A stretch of DNA of 64,000 nt from CBDAQR01 sp965199055. GTDB taxonomy: Bacteria; Pseudomonadota; Gammaproteobacteria; Pseudomonadales; Halieaceae. The notes beneath the pieces were generated by a model. The model was not told the origin of the DNA and made no database searches. It was given only the letters and a program-made list of their open reading frames with translations. Where the stretch lies: the NCBI GenBank assembly GCA_965199055.1, contig CBDAQR010000003.1, positions 682,001 through 746,000 on the forward strand. The letters run 5' to 3'. Both the position numbers and the translations under genes were made by a program. How positions within the stretch are numbered: position 1 is the stretch's first letter; the number at the start of each line of letters is the position of its first letter. This document shows, piece after piece, positions 54,034 to 62,603 of this stretch.

Positions 54034-54411
54034 CTACTCTTCCTCTGGGGTGTGGCACACCGCCTCAACATTATTGCCATCCGGGTCGAACAGAAAGGCA
54101 CCGTAGTAATGCTCATGGTAGTGCGGCCGTAAACCCGGCGGACCATTATCCTGGCCACCATGTTGCAATTCGGTGTGATAGAAATGCGCCACTGACTCGC
54201 GATCTGCGGCGCAAAAAGCGATATGCCGCGGGGTGGCGGGCTCTTCCACAGCAATCACCCAGAACACCGGATTACCGGGTGGCCCGAAAGCGCACCGGTT
54301 CATGTCCGGAAAATCCATCTGCACGCTGTAACCCAGGTTGTGCAGCACCTTCTCATAGAAGCTGCGGGTAGCGGCGTAATCTGTCGCGTAAGTGCTCATA
54401 TGGTCGATCAT
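54034..54411 (-). CDS. VOC-family (glyoxalase-like) protein
   Basis: A 125-residue protein of the vicinal-oxygen-chelate fold: MIDHMSTYATDYAATRSFYE at the N-terminus and GAFLFDPDGNNVEAVCH at the C-terminus, giving His and Glu metal ligands. AAGGAG lies 10 bases before ATG 54411. The substrate is unknown. First gene of a pair with the sulfotransferase. Confidence 0.87.
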   Translation of the reverse strand: MIDHMSTYATDYAATRSFYEKVLHNLGYSVQMDFPDMNRCAFGPPGNPVFWVIAVEEPATPRHIAFCAADRESVAHFYHTELQHGGQDNGPPGLRPHYHEHYYGAFLFDPDGNNVEAVCHTPEEE

Positions 54412-54449
54412 GTGAAAAATTTCTCCTTGATTTCTCCATACAGGGCTAC

Positions 54450-54469
54450 TACTGTATATTCATACAGTA
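54450..54469. promoter_or_regulatory. LexA (SOS) box upstream of imuA
   Basis: TACTGTATATTCATACAGTA matches the gammaproteobacterial LexA consensus CTG-N10-CAG, with nearly perfect symmetry. It lies 68 bases before imuA ATG 54537 and 39 bases before the divergent VOC gene. Confidence 0.88.
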
Positions 54470-54536
54470 AATAAAGCCAATGATGCCCCGGGGGCCTGCA
54501 GCCCGCATAGAACAAGGCATCCAGGAGGATCATCCC

Positions 54537-55280
54537 ATGAATATAGCAGCACAGACAGCAGTACAGAACGCCCCCAACAGCGCGGCCAACATGGATATCG
54601 ACCATATTATGCGGCGCAACGACACCTGGCGCGGCCGCAGCACCGATACCGCCCAGGACGGGCTGGCCACGGGTTATCGGCAGTTGGACGAGGCGCTCTA
54701 CGGCAATGGCTGGCCCACCGGCAACACTATCGAATTACTCAGCGACGGCAATGGCCTGGGTGCCATGGGTATGTTTCTGCCAGCCATGGAACAACTCAGC
54801 AGCCAGGGCCGCTGGCAGGCGTTTATAGCACCCCCTTTCATGCCCTATGCGCCGCTGTTGGCCGCGCGCGGCATCGATACCCAGCAAGTACTGCTGGTAC
54901 ATCCTCAAAACAAACAGGACCTGCTGTGGAGCATTGAACAGGCCTTGCGCAGCAGTACCTGCAGTGCCGTATTCGCCTGGATGGGCAACACGGAATACAG
55001 CTACAGCGAATTGCGCAAGTTGCAGCTGGCCGCCGCCGGCACCGATGTATTGTCGGTGCTGTTTCGCCCGCGCCAGGCAGGGCACAACCACGCTCCCGCG
55101 CCCCTGCGGCTGGAAATGAGCGCCTATCGCACTGTGCACATTCTCAAGCAGCGCGGCGGTAATCAGTATGTGAATGTGCACCTGAGCGAAGACAACGACA
55201 CTCCAGGACAACCCCAATTGTGGGAACTGCCCTCCTATCCATCGGCCCAGCGGGTATCCGCACCCGCATTGGGCGCCTGA
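54537..55280 (+). CDS. imuA: Translesion-synthesis accessory protein ImuA
   Basis: A 247-residue RecA/SulA-like protein partner of ImuB in SOS mutagenesis. It contains GLATGYRQLDEALYGNGWPT, NTIELLSDGNGLGAMGMFLP and a late RLEMSAYRTVHILKQRGG. ATG 54537 has AGGAGG eight bases upstream. A strong LexA box precedes it. Confidence 0.88.
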   Translation: MNIAAQTAVQNAPNSAANMDIDHIMRRNDTWRGRSTDTAQDGLATGYRQLDEALYGNGWPTGNTIELLSDGNGLGAMGMFLPAMEQLSSQGRWQAFIAPPFMPYAPLLAARGIDTQQVLLVHPQNKQDLLWSIEQALRSSTCSAVFAWMGNTEYSYSELRKLQLAAAGTDVLSVLFRPRQAGHNHAPAPLRLEMSAYRTVHILKQRGGNQYVNVHLSEDNDTPGQPQLWELPSYPSAQRVSAPALGA

Positions 55281-55324
55281 TGGTCTTGCAGGCATGCCAT
55301 TGAGCACCCGGTTGCTGTACCCCC

Positions 55325-56746
55325 ATGCTGTGGTTATGCCTGCGTTTTTATCAACTGCCGCTACAGGCCCTGGTTCGCCAGACAACGGCCGATGATGCGC
55401 CCGTTGCCATACTGGAAAAACAGCGCGTTATACGCGCCGACGATGCCGCGACCGACCTCGGTGTAAAACCCGGCATGGGCGTGGCCACGGCCCGCGCCCT
55501 GGCCGACAAGCTCAAATTACTGGAGAGGGATTGCGCTGCCGAGCAACGCTGCCTGCAGCAACTTTGTTGCTGGGCCTATAACATCAGCCCCAGCCTTTAC
55601 AGCGACCGGGATGACAGCCTGCTATTGGAAGTCGGCAGCTGTCTGGCCCTGCATCGGGGTTTGGAGCAATTACTCGCGTTGGTGCGCAGCGACTTGTCAT
55701 GCCGTGCCTGGCAGTACCATGCCGGTCTTGCGCCCACGCCCAGAGCGGCCTGGTTGCTGTCTCACACCGAGCAGCAGGATACGGCACGGCCGTTGGAACA
55801 ACAGTTACAACCACTACCCCTGAAACTATTGGCCGATGATTTTCCGCGCCAGGTTGACTCGTTGGCAAAGGCGGGCCTGTGGACCTTCGGTGACATTCTG
55901 AACCTGCCACCAAGAGCCCTGGCCCGACGCTGCGGTCGTGATTTTGCACATCGGCTGCAACAGATACTCGGTACGGCCGATGATAGGCAACCCGAGTTCA
56001 CGCCACCTACCGTGTTCGACGACGACTACTGGTTTGGCTACGAGGTAAAAGCCAACCAGGAACTGGAACCTGCCATTCAGCGGTTGCTGCAGTCACTGTG
56101 CCGCTTTCTGCGCAGCAGCCAACTGCAGTGTCAGGCTGTGGAATGGCAGCTATACGGCATCAACCGCCAGGTGCAACGTTTTGATGTGCGCTGCTCCCAG
56201 CCTCAGTCCAACTGGCAGGAATGGCACCGCCTGACCCGCATTAAGGTGGAGCAATTGCAACTCGATGCCGGTGTGGAGGGTATTGGTTTGCACTGCGCCC
56301 AACTGGTGCCGGGCAACCCGCAGCACAGTGATTTGTTCAATCAGGTCCGCCAACGAGAACCCCTGCACAGCTTACTGGACCGCCTGCAGAATCGACTGGG
56401 GCTGCAATCCGTCGAGAAAATCGCTTGTCGCGATGAACACCTGCCGGAGTTCGCCGGCTATTGCAGCAACGACAACCAGGCCGCGCCCACCGCGGCCGAT
56501 CACAGCAACAGCCTGCGACCATTCTGGTTAATGCCGCAGCCGCAAACCTTGCGCAATGAGCAGGGCCAGCTTTACTGGAACGGCCGCCTGACCCTGCTGG
56601 AAGGGCCCGAACGCATTGAGGATAACTGGTGGCTGGAACCGGTCAGCCGAGACTATTTCGTGGCCCGCGACCCGGGTGGCCAACAATACTGGGTGTACCG
56701 AGACAGGTTACGCGACAGCTGGCATATACAGGGCGTCTTTGCCTGA
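55325..56746 (+). CDS. imuB: Y-family DNA polymerase-like protein ImuB
   Basis: A 473-residue Y-family-like protein. The first strand is MLWLCLRFYQLPLQALVRQ, where active polymerases have acidic residues, so it is probably catalytically inactive, as known for ImuB. Other landmarks are the MGVATARALADKL and DILNLPPRALARRCGRDFA segments and a C-terminal ImuB tail. It lies 44 bases after imuA, presumably SOS-induced. dnaE2 (imuC), the catalytic partner, is not next to it. Confidence 0.9.
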   Translation: MLWLCLRFYQLPLQALVRQTTADDAPVAILEKQRVIRADDAATDLGVKPGMGVATARALADKLKLLERDCAAEQRCLQQLCCWAYNISPSLYSDRDDSLLLEVGSCLALHRGLEQLLALVRSDLSCRAWQYHAGLAPTPRAAWLLSHTEQQDTARPLEQQLQPLPLKLLADDFPRQVDSLAKAGLWTFGDILNLPPRALARRCGRDFAHRLQQILGTADDRQPEFTPPTVFDDDYWFGYEVKANQELEPAIQRLLQSLCRFLRSSQLQCQAVEWQLYGINRQVQRFDVRCSQPQSNWQEWHRLTRIKVEQLQLDAGVEGIGLHCAQLVPGNPQHSDLFNQVRQREPLHSLLDRLQNRLGLQSVEKIACRDEHLPEFAGYCSNDNQAAPTAADHSNSLRPFWLMPQPQTLRNEQGQLYWNGRLTLLEGPERIEDNWWLEPVSRDYFVARDPGGQQYWVYRDRLRDSWHIQGVFA

Positions 56747-56750
56747 GCAT

Positions 56751-57191
56751 TCAATACTCGAACTCGTAGTGATAAAAGGCTTCATCACGAACCCAGCCGA
56801 GTGACTCGTACAGCGTCTGGCCAGGGATATTGTCGACAGCGGTGGCAAGCTCTAGCCGCGCCACTCTCTGCTGCGCACCATACTCTTGCGCTGCCAGCAT
56901 AAGCGCTTTACCCGCGCCTGTGCGCCGCATGGCAGGATCGACGAACAGGTCGTACAACACCAGTATCGGTGCCGCCGCAACAGAGCAGTACGTTGGATAT
57001 AACTGGCAGAAACCGGTGAGTGTTGCGTCTGCCGCTTCGGCCACAAAGATAATTGACTCACTATGGTCAAAGCGCGCCTGCAGGTAGTCCCGGGCAAGCT
57101 CAAGATTGGGCGCCTGCTCGTAGAATTGCCGGTAAGCATCGAACAAGCGGCTCAGCGGCTCCAGATCAGCCGGGGTTGCGCGTCGAATCAT
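56751..57191 (-). CDS. GNAT-family acetyltransferase
   Basis: A 146-residue GNAT protein with the acetyl-CoA loop in VDPAMRRTGAGKALMLAAQ and the C-terminal LYESLGWVRDEAFYHYEF. ATG 57191 has AAAGGAG six bases upstream; the in-frame start at 57215 is less likely. The substrate is unknown. Confidence 0.87.
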   Translation of the reverse strand: MIRRATPADLEPLSRLFDAYRQFYEQAPNLELARDYLQARFDHSESIIFVAEAADATLTGFCQLYPTYCSVAAAPILVLYDLFVDPAMRRTGAGKALMLAAQEYGAQQRVARLELATAVDNIPGQTLYESLGWVRDEAFYHYEFEY

Positions 57192-57236
57192 AAGGTCTCC
57201 TTTCTCAGGGAACACGGAGCTCCCCAGAATCGAATT

Positions 57237-57731
57237 TCACTCAGTGTAGATGGCCATTTGCCGCACTGCACGAGAGGCATCAGGGTCTTCAACCGAGGAC
57301 ACGGCGCGCAAGGCCTGCACATAGTACTCAGGAAAGCCGGCTTCTATGGCGCCATTTAGCACGTGGGCCTTATACCAATGAAACGGCTGCAGGGTGGGGT
57401 TGAGCTCGGTGGCGCAGTACGTAACGGCCTCCCGTGGATGCCCGTTGCTATTGAAGACCAGCACCTGCTTTTCAGCATAGCCCTGCCCCAAGCCTTCTAT
57501 ACGATCCAGCGTCAGTTTCGAAGCAGCGCTAATCTCATACACCAATCCGTAGATCAGATGCTCATCATCGCCGGTATACCAGGCGTCGCACTTAGCCGAG
57601 CCGTCTTGACCTTGCTTATGAAAGCGCAGGCTATGCCCCGGCAAGTGATAGACGCCATAACAATCCGCGATCGCAATACGCGCTTGCAGTCTGGGGAGGG
57701 AAAGGTTGGAACCGTAAGCGAAGTATTTCAC
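57237..57731 (-). CDS. Gamma-glutamylcyclotransferase-fold protein
   Basis: A 164-residue protein beginning KYFAYGSNLSLPRLQARI, the phosphate-binding YGSN motif of this fold, with the probable catalytic Glu in LDRIEGLGQGYAEK. It may release 5-oxoproline from gamma-glutamyl compounds. It is single-copy here apart from a shorter disrupted relative at 60313-60651. Confidence 0.83.
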   Translation of the reverse strand: MKYFAYGSNLSLPRLQARIAIADCYGVYHLPGHSLRFHKQGQDGSAKCDAWYTGDDEHLIYGLVYEISAASKLTLDRIEGLGQGYAEKQVLVFNSNGHPREAVTYCATELNPTLQPFHWYKAHVLNGAIEAGFPEYYVQALRAVSSVEDPDASRAVRQMAIYTE

Positions 57732-57767
57732 CTGCCCATTATAGCGACAGGTGAACGCTTGAAAGGA

Positions 57768-58133
57768 CTATAGGGTGAGGTTTACACCCTCGAAGCCGGT
57801 CACCATGGTGCAGGCCTGGCTTTCGACAAACTCCTGCAGACGCTCGCCAATGACGCTCTCGTCACTCGCGGGCAGACCAAACATGAGGCCGTCGTAGTAA
57901 CCCAGTGCCTTGGCATAAATCACGTCACTCTCTTCCTGGTCGTAGCCGTCCAACACATCCTGCGTTAGCTGCGCGTATTCCTCATCGGTCAGATAGCCGA
58001 GCGACTCCTGCGCTAGCACGCAGGTCAGATTGCGAGACGCGACAAACTCGTCGGGACCCAGGGCCAGCGACTGCGCTTGCAGGCTAAGCGTGCTCAGCAG
58101 AACGGCGAATGAAATAATGGCTGAAAATTTCAT
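57768..58133 (-). CDS. Small secreted hypothetical protein
   Basis: A 121-residue protein with a signal peptide (MKFSAIISFAVLLSTLSLQA) and two cysteines in the mature part, possibly a disulfide. Acidic, mostly helical; contains YLTDEEYAQLTQDVLDGYDQ. No family recognised; probably periplasmic. Confidence 0.65.
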   Translation of the reverse strand: MKFSAIISFAVLLSTLSLQAQSLALGPDEFVASRNLTCVLAQESLGYLTDEEYAQLTQDVLDGYDQEESDVIYAKALGYYDGLMFGLPASDESVIGERLQEFVESQACTMVTGFEGVNLTL

Positions 58134-58205
58134 TGTTTCACTAGTGTGACGTTTAGATGGCGCGCAGATTACAAAAATTACGTTACAGCAGTATTACAGG
58201 GCCGT

Positions 58206-58252
58206 TAAAAAATAAGCCTCTCGATAGGTTAGTAACCCCTTACCTCAAGAGC
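58206..58252 (-). terminator. Rho-independent terminator after ridA-like gene
   Basis: Read on the minus strand, a long stem with one mismatch and one bulge starts in the last codons (GGCTCTTGA) and closes with ATCGAGAGGC, then runs into TTATTTTTTAA. It includes the stop codon of the RidA-like gene. Confidence 0.6.
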
Positions 58253-58682
58253 CTTTAGCAGCAATACACTCAACTTCCACCAGCGCACCAAGGGCGAGGC
58301 CATCGGCGCCAAAGGCACTGCGTGCAGGATAGGGTTTGGAAAGAAAGGCCTGATAAACCTGGTTGAATGCAGGCCAGTCGGCAATGTTGTCCAACATCAC
58401 GGTGCATTTCACCAGGTTCGCCAGGCTATAGTCGTGCGCACGCAGGACCAGGGCGATGTTCTCAAGGGTCTGCCGCGCCTGCGCCTCAATACCGCCTTCT
58501 ACCAGTTCCATGGTGCCCGGTTTAATGCCCAACTGGCCGGATAGGTAGAGCGTGTTACCCACCTCCACTGCCTCAGAGAACGGCAGCTCTCCGGGCAGTA
58601 ATTCGCCAGAATTGAGAAACCGTACCTCTGACACGACCGGCGTTGCCACTAACAACGCCAGACTCAGAAGTAAGCTTCTCAC
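58245..58682 (-). CDS. RidA-family protein with export signal
   Basis: A 145-residue YjgF/RidA-fold protein that carries a signal peptide (RSLLLSLALLVATPVVS), unusual because RidA enamine deaminases are mostly cytoplasmic. The catalytic Arg region PARSAFGADGLALGALVEVE is kept. It overlaps the methyltransferase gene by 4 bases, so the two are coupled. Confidence 0.83.
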   Translation of the reverse strand: MRSLLLSLALLVATPVVSEVRFLNSGELLPGELPFSEAVEVGNTLYLSGQLGIKPGTMELVEGGIEAQARQTLENIALVLRAHDYSLANLVKCTVMLDNIADWPAFNQVYQAFLSKPYPARSAFGADGLALGALVEVECIAAKGS

Positions 58683-59566
58683 GCGGGCTTACGAAACATC
58701 AGCGTCATGCGATTAGACTCACCAATCGCTTCGTATTTTGCCTTCAGCTCAGGATCTTCGCGGGAAGTCATCAAGCTGGGGGGCAGGCGCCAGACAATAT
58801 CTGTTTCGCTAGGGACATCGGCGGGGTTGGCATTAATGTCGCTGGAGCCTACGTACTCAAACCCTGCTGCCTCAATGCGCTTAATCAACGCCTCTTTGTC
58901 CATATAACCACGCGAACCATTGGTAGAGGCCGCCGACTGCCCGACGGGCGCCTGGTGCTGTACCACGCCGAGCACACCGCCCGGCTTGAGTACTTCCATC
59001 GTATCCTTCATGGCCGCGGTGAAGAATCCACCCTTATCATCAAAGCGGCTGAGGTTGTGCATGGCACGCACATACAATACGGCATCGGCGCTATCGTTGA
59101 GGTCGTCGGGAATCATGCCGATGCGCAGCGCGCGCGCCGCAGCACCATCATCGCCGCCCCACTCCTGCGCTTTTGCTGGCCACTCCTCTACCCATCCCCG
59201 ACGCTTGGCAATGAACTCTTCAGTGCCAAAGGAGAAGTTGGGCCAGATTTCCAGCGGATAGTCAGCCCCAATTAACATGCCCTCATTGCCCAGGTACGAC
59301 ACCAATATGGGCGAGTACCAGCCACGTCCAGGCAGCACTTCGACCACCGTCATGCCCGGCGTAATACCAAAAAATTCCAGGGTCTCCTGGGGATGACGCG
59401 CCCCGTAACGCGCTTTGATGTCATCTGACTGCGCCGCCAGTACAGTTGCCAAGCGCTGGGAGTCGGCTTTGGAGACTCCCGCGGCGCTGCTATGGAATGT
59501 CACGGCCGCCATTATCAAGCCCAGGAAAGCATGAAGAAGCTTGTGGTGAAGGGTGCGATACAACAT
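58679..59566 (-). CDS. Exported SAM-dependent methyltransferase-like protein (COG4798-like)
   Basis: A 295-residue protein with a hydrophobic N-terminal signal (LLHAFLGLIMAAVTFHSSAA) followed by a methyltransferase fold: GMTVVEVLPGRGWYSPILVS and LKPGGVLGVVQHQAPVGQS. COG4798-type proteins have uncertain enzymology, and the export signal makes SAM use puzzling. Starts at ATG 59566 and is coupled to the RidA-like gene. Confidence 0.8.
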   Translation of the reverse strand: MLYRTLHHKLLHAFLGLIMAAVTFHSSAAGVSKADSQRLATVLAAQSDDIKARYGARHPQETLEFFGITPGMTVVEVLPGRGWYSPILVSYLGNEGMLIGADYPLEIWPNFSFGTEEFIAKRRGWVEEWPAKAQEWGGDDGAAARALRIGMIPDDLNDSADAVLYVRAMHNLSRFDDKGGFFTAAMKDTMEVLKPGGVLGVVQHQAPVGQSAASTNGSRGYMDKEALIKRIEAAGFEYVGSSDINANPADVPSETDIVWRLPPSLMTSREDPELKAKYEAIGESNRMTLMFRKPA

Positions 59567-59615
59567 GGGAGTCTCCCGTTTTGGTTTTGACTACAGTGTA
59601 GCCAGATTTGCGGCC

Positions 59616-60044
59616 TCAGTCTTTCTCCAAGCGCTTGCCCATCCCTACCACGTCGTCAACGGCATAGCCCAGCGCTAGGTAGAAGGCGATCACCTCTCGA
59701 TTGCTACTGCGAACCTGAAGATTGATTTTGGGACAACCGCGATCGAGCAGGCACTGCTCCGCTTCAGCCATCATCAGCCGGCCCAGACCAGAACGCCGCT
59801 GCGCCGGCGACACCGCCAAATAATTGATCCAACCGCGGTGACCTTCATAGCCCACCATCACTGTGGCCACCAGCTCACCCTCAAGTAGCGCTACCAATAG
59901 TAGCTCTGGGTCAACCGCCAGCTTGCGTGCTATGTCTTTATGCGGGTCATTCCAGGGCTTTACCAGGCCACAGTCCTGCCAGAGCTGCACCAGCGGCTCC
60001 AGGTCGGCAGAATCATAGGGACGAATCGTCGGCTGGATGTTCAT
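59616..60044 (-). CDS. ypeA: YpeA-like GNAT acetyltransferase
   Basis: A 142-residue GNAT protein close in pattern to E. coli YpeA: LWQDCGLVKPWNDPHKDIAR, VGYEGHRGWINYLAVSPAQR, RSGLGRLM and RGCPKINLQVRSSNREVIAF. The substrate is unknown. It lies 21 bases downstream of the DUF2164 gene, probably co-transcribed. Confidence 0.85.
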   Translation of the reverse strand: MNIQPTIRPYDSADLEPLVQLWQDCGLVKPWNDPHKDIARKLAVDPELLLVALLEGELVATVMVGYEGHRGWINYLAVSPAQRRSGLGRLMMAEAEQCLLDRGCPKINLQVRSSNREVIAFYLALGYAVDDVVGMGKRLEKD

Positions 60045-60065
60045 CGCTTCGGCGTGGCTCTGGCT

Positions 60066-60320
60066 TCAACGGGCGTAAGTGGTAGGCTTTTCGATTTCGT
60101 AGATGGCATCGCGAAAATCTTCGAGGCGCCCCTCCAATACGGCCTGGGCGTCATAAAGCCCGCGGTTGTAGAAGAAGCCGCCAATTTCTTCGGCGAAGAA
60201 ATCCAATAGAAACTCCGCATCAAACTGGCCGATGTCCTGTTCCAGCTCTTCGCGAAAATACAGTTGAATCTTGCGTGCGATGGCCTCTTTTTCCTCGCGA
60301 GTGAACTCGATCTCAGCCAT
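60066..60320 (-). CDS. DUF2164-family protein
   Basis: An 84-residue acidic helical protein, recognised from EIEFTREEKEAIARKIQLYF and the FAEEIGGFFYNRGLYDAQAV core. The function is unknown. ATG 60320 has a good AAGGAGG upstream and overlaps the end of the disrupted cyclotransferase gene by 8 bases. Confidence 0.85.
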   Translation of the reverse strand: MAEIEFTREEKEAIARKIQLYFREELEQDIGQFDAEFLLDFFAEEIGGFFYNRGLYDAQAVLEGRLEDFRDAIYEIEKPTTYAR

Positions 60321-60651
60321 TAGGCGCCTCCTTCAATGCGTAGATATGGGCATCTACCGCCTGGCCGTCTTCGCACCGTGCCTGCACCAGCACGCGCTGA
60401 TAGGCCTCACCTTCAAACTCGTCGAGCATAGCCCAGCACTCAGCCAGCTGGGTCGACGAAAACAGAAAACCCTGCACCTCACTGCCTTACGCATTCGGAA
60501 TAATGCCGGGATACCCTAGCTCGGCGCCCCAGCCCTCATCGATCAGGGTCCCAAAAACAATCGCGGACTGCCAGGTTCCAGGCACGTCCGCGAGTATATG
60601 CTCATTGGGTCTGCCCGGAGCCAGTGTTCCATACACAAACAAATGCTCCAT
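60313..60651 (-). pseudogene. Gamma-glutamylcyclotransferase-like (AIG2-type) gene, interrupted by an in-frame stop
   Basis: Begins MEHLFVYGTLAPGRPNEHIL, the family phosphate-binding start. A TAA at 60487-60489 stops it after GYPGIIPNA; in the same frame the sequence continues with GSEVQGFLFSSTQ and the catalytic Glu region MLDEFEGEAYQRV, ending with TGA at 60313-60315, just past the DUF2164 start. The continuation is what the family shows next, so the stop is the only damage seen. The original residue at that codon cannot be told. Confidence 0.8.
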
Positions 60652-60668
60652 GACAGACTCCTTTATGA

Positions 60669-61481
60669 CTAAGCCGTTGCGGGCGACGCCTCTCCCAGGC
60701 AATGTCTGATATCTTCAAATAGCAGCTTGCTAGCCAGGATACCAAATATAAGTGGGAAGAAGACGTATTGATACTGGGTCCATACCAGGGCCAGCAGGGT
60801 ATCCCAGACGTTGCCCGGCATGTTCACAAAGTTATCGAACACCTCGGAAAAAGTGAAGATGAACGTGCTGGCGATAGGCTCGCCACACCCCAGCACAACC
60901 ACCAGATAGCGCAGCGGTGAGCGCTTATTGTTCAGGTGGAAGAAGTAGAAGGTCGACGCCAGGTTCACGAACGCATAGAACTCGAGCGCAAAGAAGGTGC
61001 CATTATGATTCACCGTGCGCAGATCCAGCGCACCAAAGGTGGCCAAGATCCAGTAGTACAGATGCAGCGGGCTCTCACGCATGTAATCGGTTTGCGCGAC
61101 GAGGTCTTCGAGTGTGTTGATGTTTTCGAAGACGAAGCGCGAGAAGATCACCCAGGGTATTTCCCATTGGATATTGGTGATGGCGTAGCTGAGCATCCAC
61201 ACCACCATAAGATCGTGCCACAGGTCCTCTTTACTCTGGCCGGCATAGCGGCGCAGAAACCACACCAGAATCCAGCCGTTCAGCCAAATGCTGATCAGAT
61301 ACATCGACACTCGGGCGCTGTTGATGAAATCGATCTTGCCCACATAGAACAGCACCATATTGGCGACCGTGAGGGCGATCCAAATCTGGGTCCAGAGCAC
61401 AAAGGTTTTGCGAGCTGGGAGCGAGAAGGAGCGTTCGGGCGCTGGGCGCGCAAAATCAAAAGTGGTCGAGGAGGAAGTCAT
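60669..61481 (-). CDS. Polytopic membrane protein of unknown function
   Basis: A 270-residue protein with about six to seven hydrophobic segments, for example TFVLWTQIWIALTVANMVLF and VVWMLSYAITNIQWEIPWVI, and many aromatic residues. The pattern hints at an EXPERA/emopamil-binding-type fold, but I am not sure. ATG 61481 lies 8 bases from the end of an IS3 element, which has replaced its natural upstream region. Confidence 0.7.
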   Translation of the reverse strand: MTSSSTTFDFARPAPERSFSLPARKTFVLWTQIWIALTVANMVLFYVGKIDFINSARVSMYLISIWLNGWILVWFLRRYAGQSKEDLWHDLMVVWMLSYAITNIQWEIPWVIFSRFVFENINTLEDLVAQTDYMRESPLHLYYWILATFGALDLRTVNHNGTFFALEFYAFVNLASTFYFFHLNNKRSPLRYLVVVLGCGEPIASTFIFTFSEVFDNFVNMPGNVWDTLLALVWTQYQYVFFPLIFGILASKLLFEDIRHCLGEASPATA

Positions 61482-61529
61482 TACGGGTTGTAAATACCCC
61501 AAACAGCTAACCACCCATTCATAGAAAAA

Positions 61530-62352
61530 TTAAGCCACTTCTCGGTATTGAACGGGTGTCATATCGTTCAATCCATCATGGGGTCGTTCATGGTTATACA
61601 ACACGATCCAGTCATCCGTGATCTCTCGAACTTCCTGCAATGTCTCGAACAGATATAAGTCCAATACTTCCTCTCGATACGTGCGATTAAAACGTTCGAT
61701 AAATCCATTTTGGTAAGGCTTGCCGGGCTTGATGAAATCGATCTGAATTCCATGCGCTTGCGCCCATTCAGCCAACGCCCCTGATGTAAATTCAGGGCCA
61801 TTATCAACCCTGATAATAGCGGGATAGCCTCGCCAGGCTGCAATACGATCTAATGTATGTATCACTCGCTCCGTAGTAATGCCCGAATTGATATCTATCG
61901 CTAACACTTCTCGATTGAAATCATCAACCACATTGAACGTGCGAAACCGATGACCGTGACGCAAGGTATCGCTCATAAAATCCATCGACCAACAGATATT
62001 GGCTGATCTAGGAACGCGCAATGGCAACGGATTCCTATTCGGTATCCTGCGTTTTACTTTACGCCGTATATTCAGTTTTAACTCCATATAAACACGGTAA
62101 ATCCGTTTGTGATTCCAACGTTTACCCAACGCTCTGAGCCGCTTACACAGCTTTGGAAAACCCCAGCGAGGGTGCTTCTCAACCAAGGCCAGCAACGCAT
62201 CAATCAGCTCACTATTCTACTCGCTTGGGCGTGTAGTAATACGCCGTGCGACTTAGCGCGGCTGCACCACAGGCCGCTCGAATGCTGACAGGGTAATCCT
62301 TGCGCAAACGATCAACCCACTGCCGACGATGGACTGGCCCTAAAGCTTTTTT
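61530..62352 (-). pseudogene. IS3-family transposase OrfB, frameshifted
   Basis: DDE integrase-type transposase. After the slippery site the OrfB frame reads RRQWVDRLRKDYPVSIRAAC and ends at TAG 62212-62214. The remainder (61530 to about 62211) is open in another frame and carries the DDE residues: D in CWSMDFMSD, D in IIRVDNGPEFTSG and E in GFIERFNRTYREE. A one- or two-base indel near 62212-62219 has split the gene, so this copy is probably not autonomous. Confidence 0.85.
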
Positions 62353-62603
62353 ATGATCTCTTCCTGCATCTGACTCTTCAGGCTGAGATCGGCATACATC
62401 TGCTTGAGCTTGCGGTTCTCTTCTTCAAGTTCCTTGAGCCGCCGTACATCGGAGGCTTCCATTCCACCGTACTTAGAGCGCCACTTGTAAAAGGTGCTGA
62501 GTCCAATGCCATGCTCTCGACATATGTCCGGAACCGGCACTCCGCTTTCTGCTTGTTTGAGAAACGCCACAATCTGCGTTTCGCTGAACTTCGATTTGCG
62601 CAT
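62340..62603 (-). CDS. IS3-family transposase OrfA
   Basis: An 87-residue DNA-binding protein: helix-turn-helix (SETQIVAFLKQAESGVPVPD, then HGIGLSTFYKWRSKYGG) and a leucine-zipper helix (LKELEEENRKLKQMYADLSL). ATG 62603 has AGGAG upstream. It overlaps OrfB at an A6G frameshift site. Confidence 0.93.
   Translation of the reverse strand: MRKSKFSETQIVAFLKQAESGVPVPDICREHGIGLSTFYKWRSKYGGMEASDVRRLKELEEENRKLKQMYADLSLKSQMQEEIIKKL
62346..62352 (-). promoter_or_regulatory. Slippery heptamer for -1 frameshift (orfA/orfB)
   Basis: AAAAAAG on the minus strand within the last codons of orfA, at the position where IS3 elements make the OrfAB fusion. A -1 shift joins the orfA frame to the OrfB frame. Confidence 0.65.

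Noticed and set aside
16029..60651. Selenocysteine or pyrrolysine decoding at the three in-frame stops
   Set aside because: Two are TAA and one is TAG, so selenocysteine (TGA) is excluded; homologues have ordinary residues, and no pyrrolysine genes are seen.
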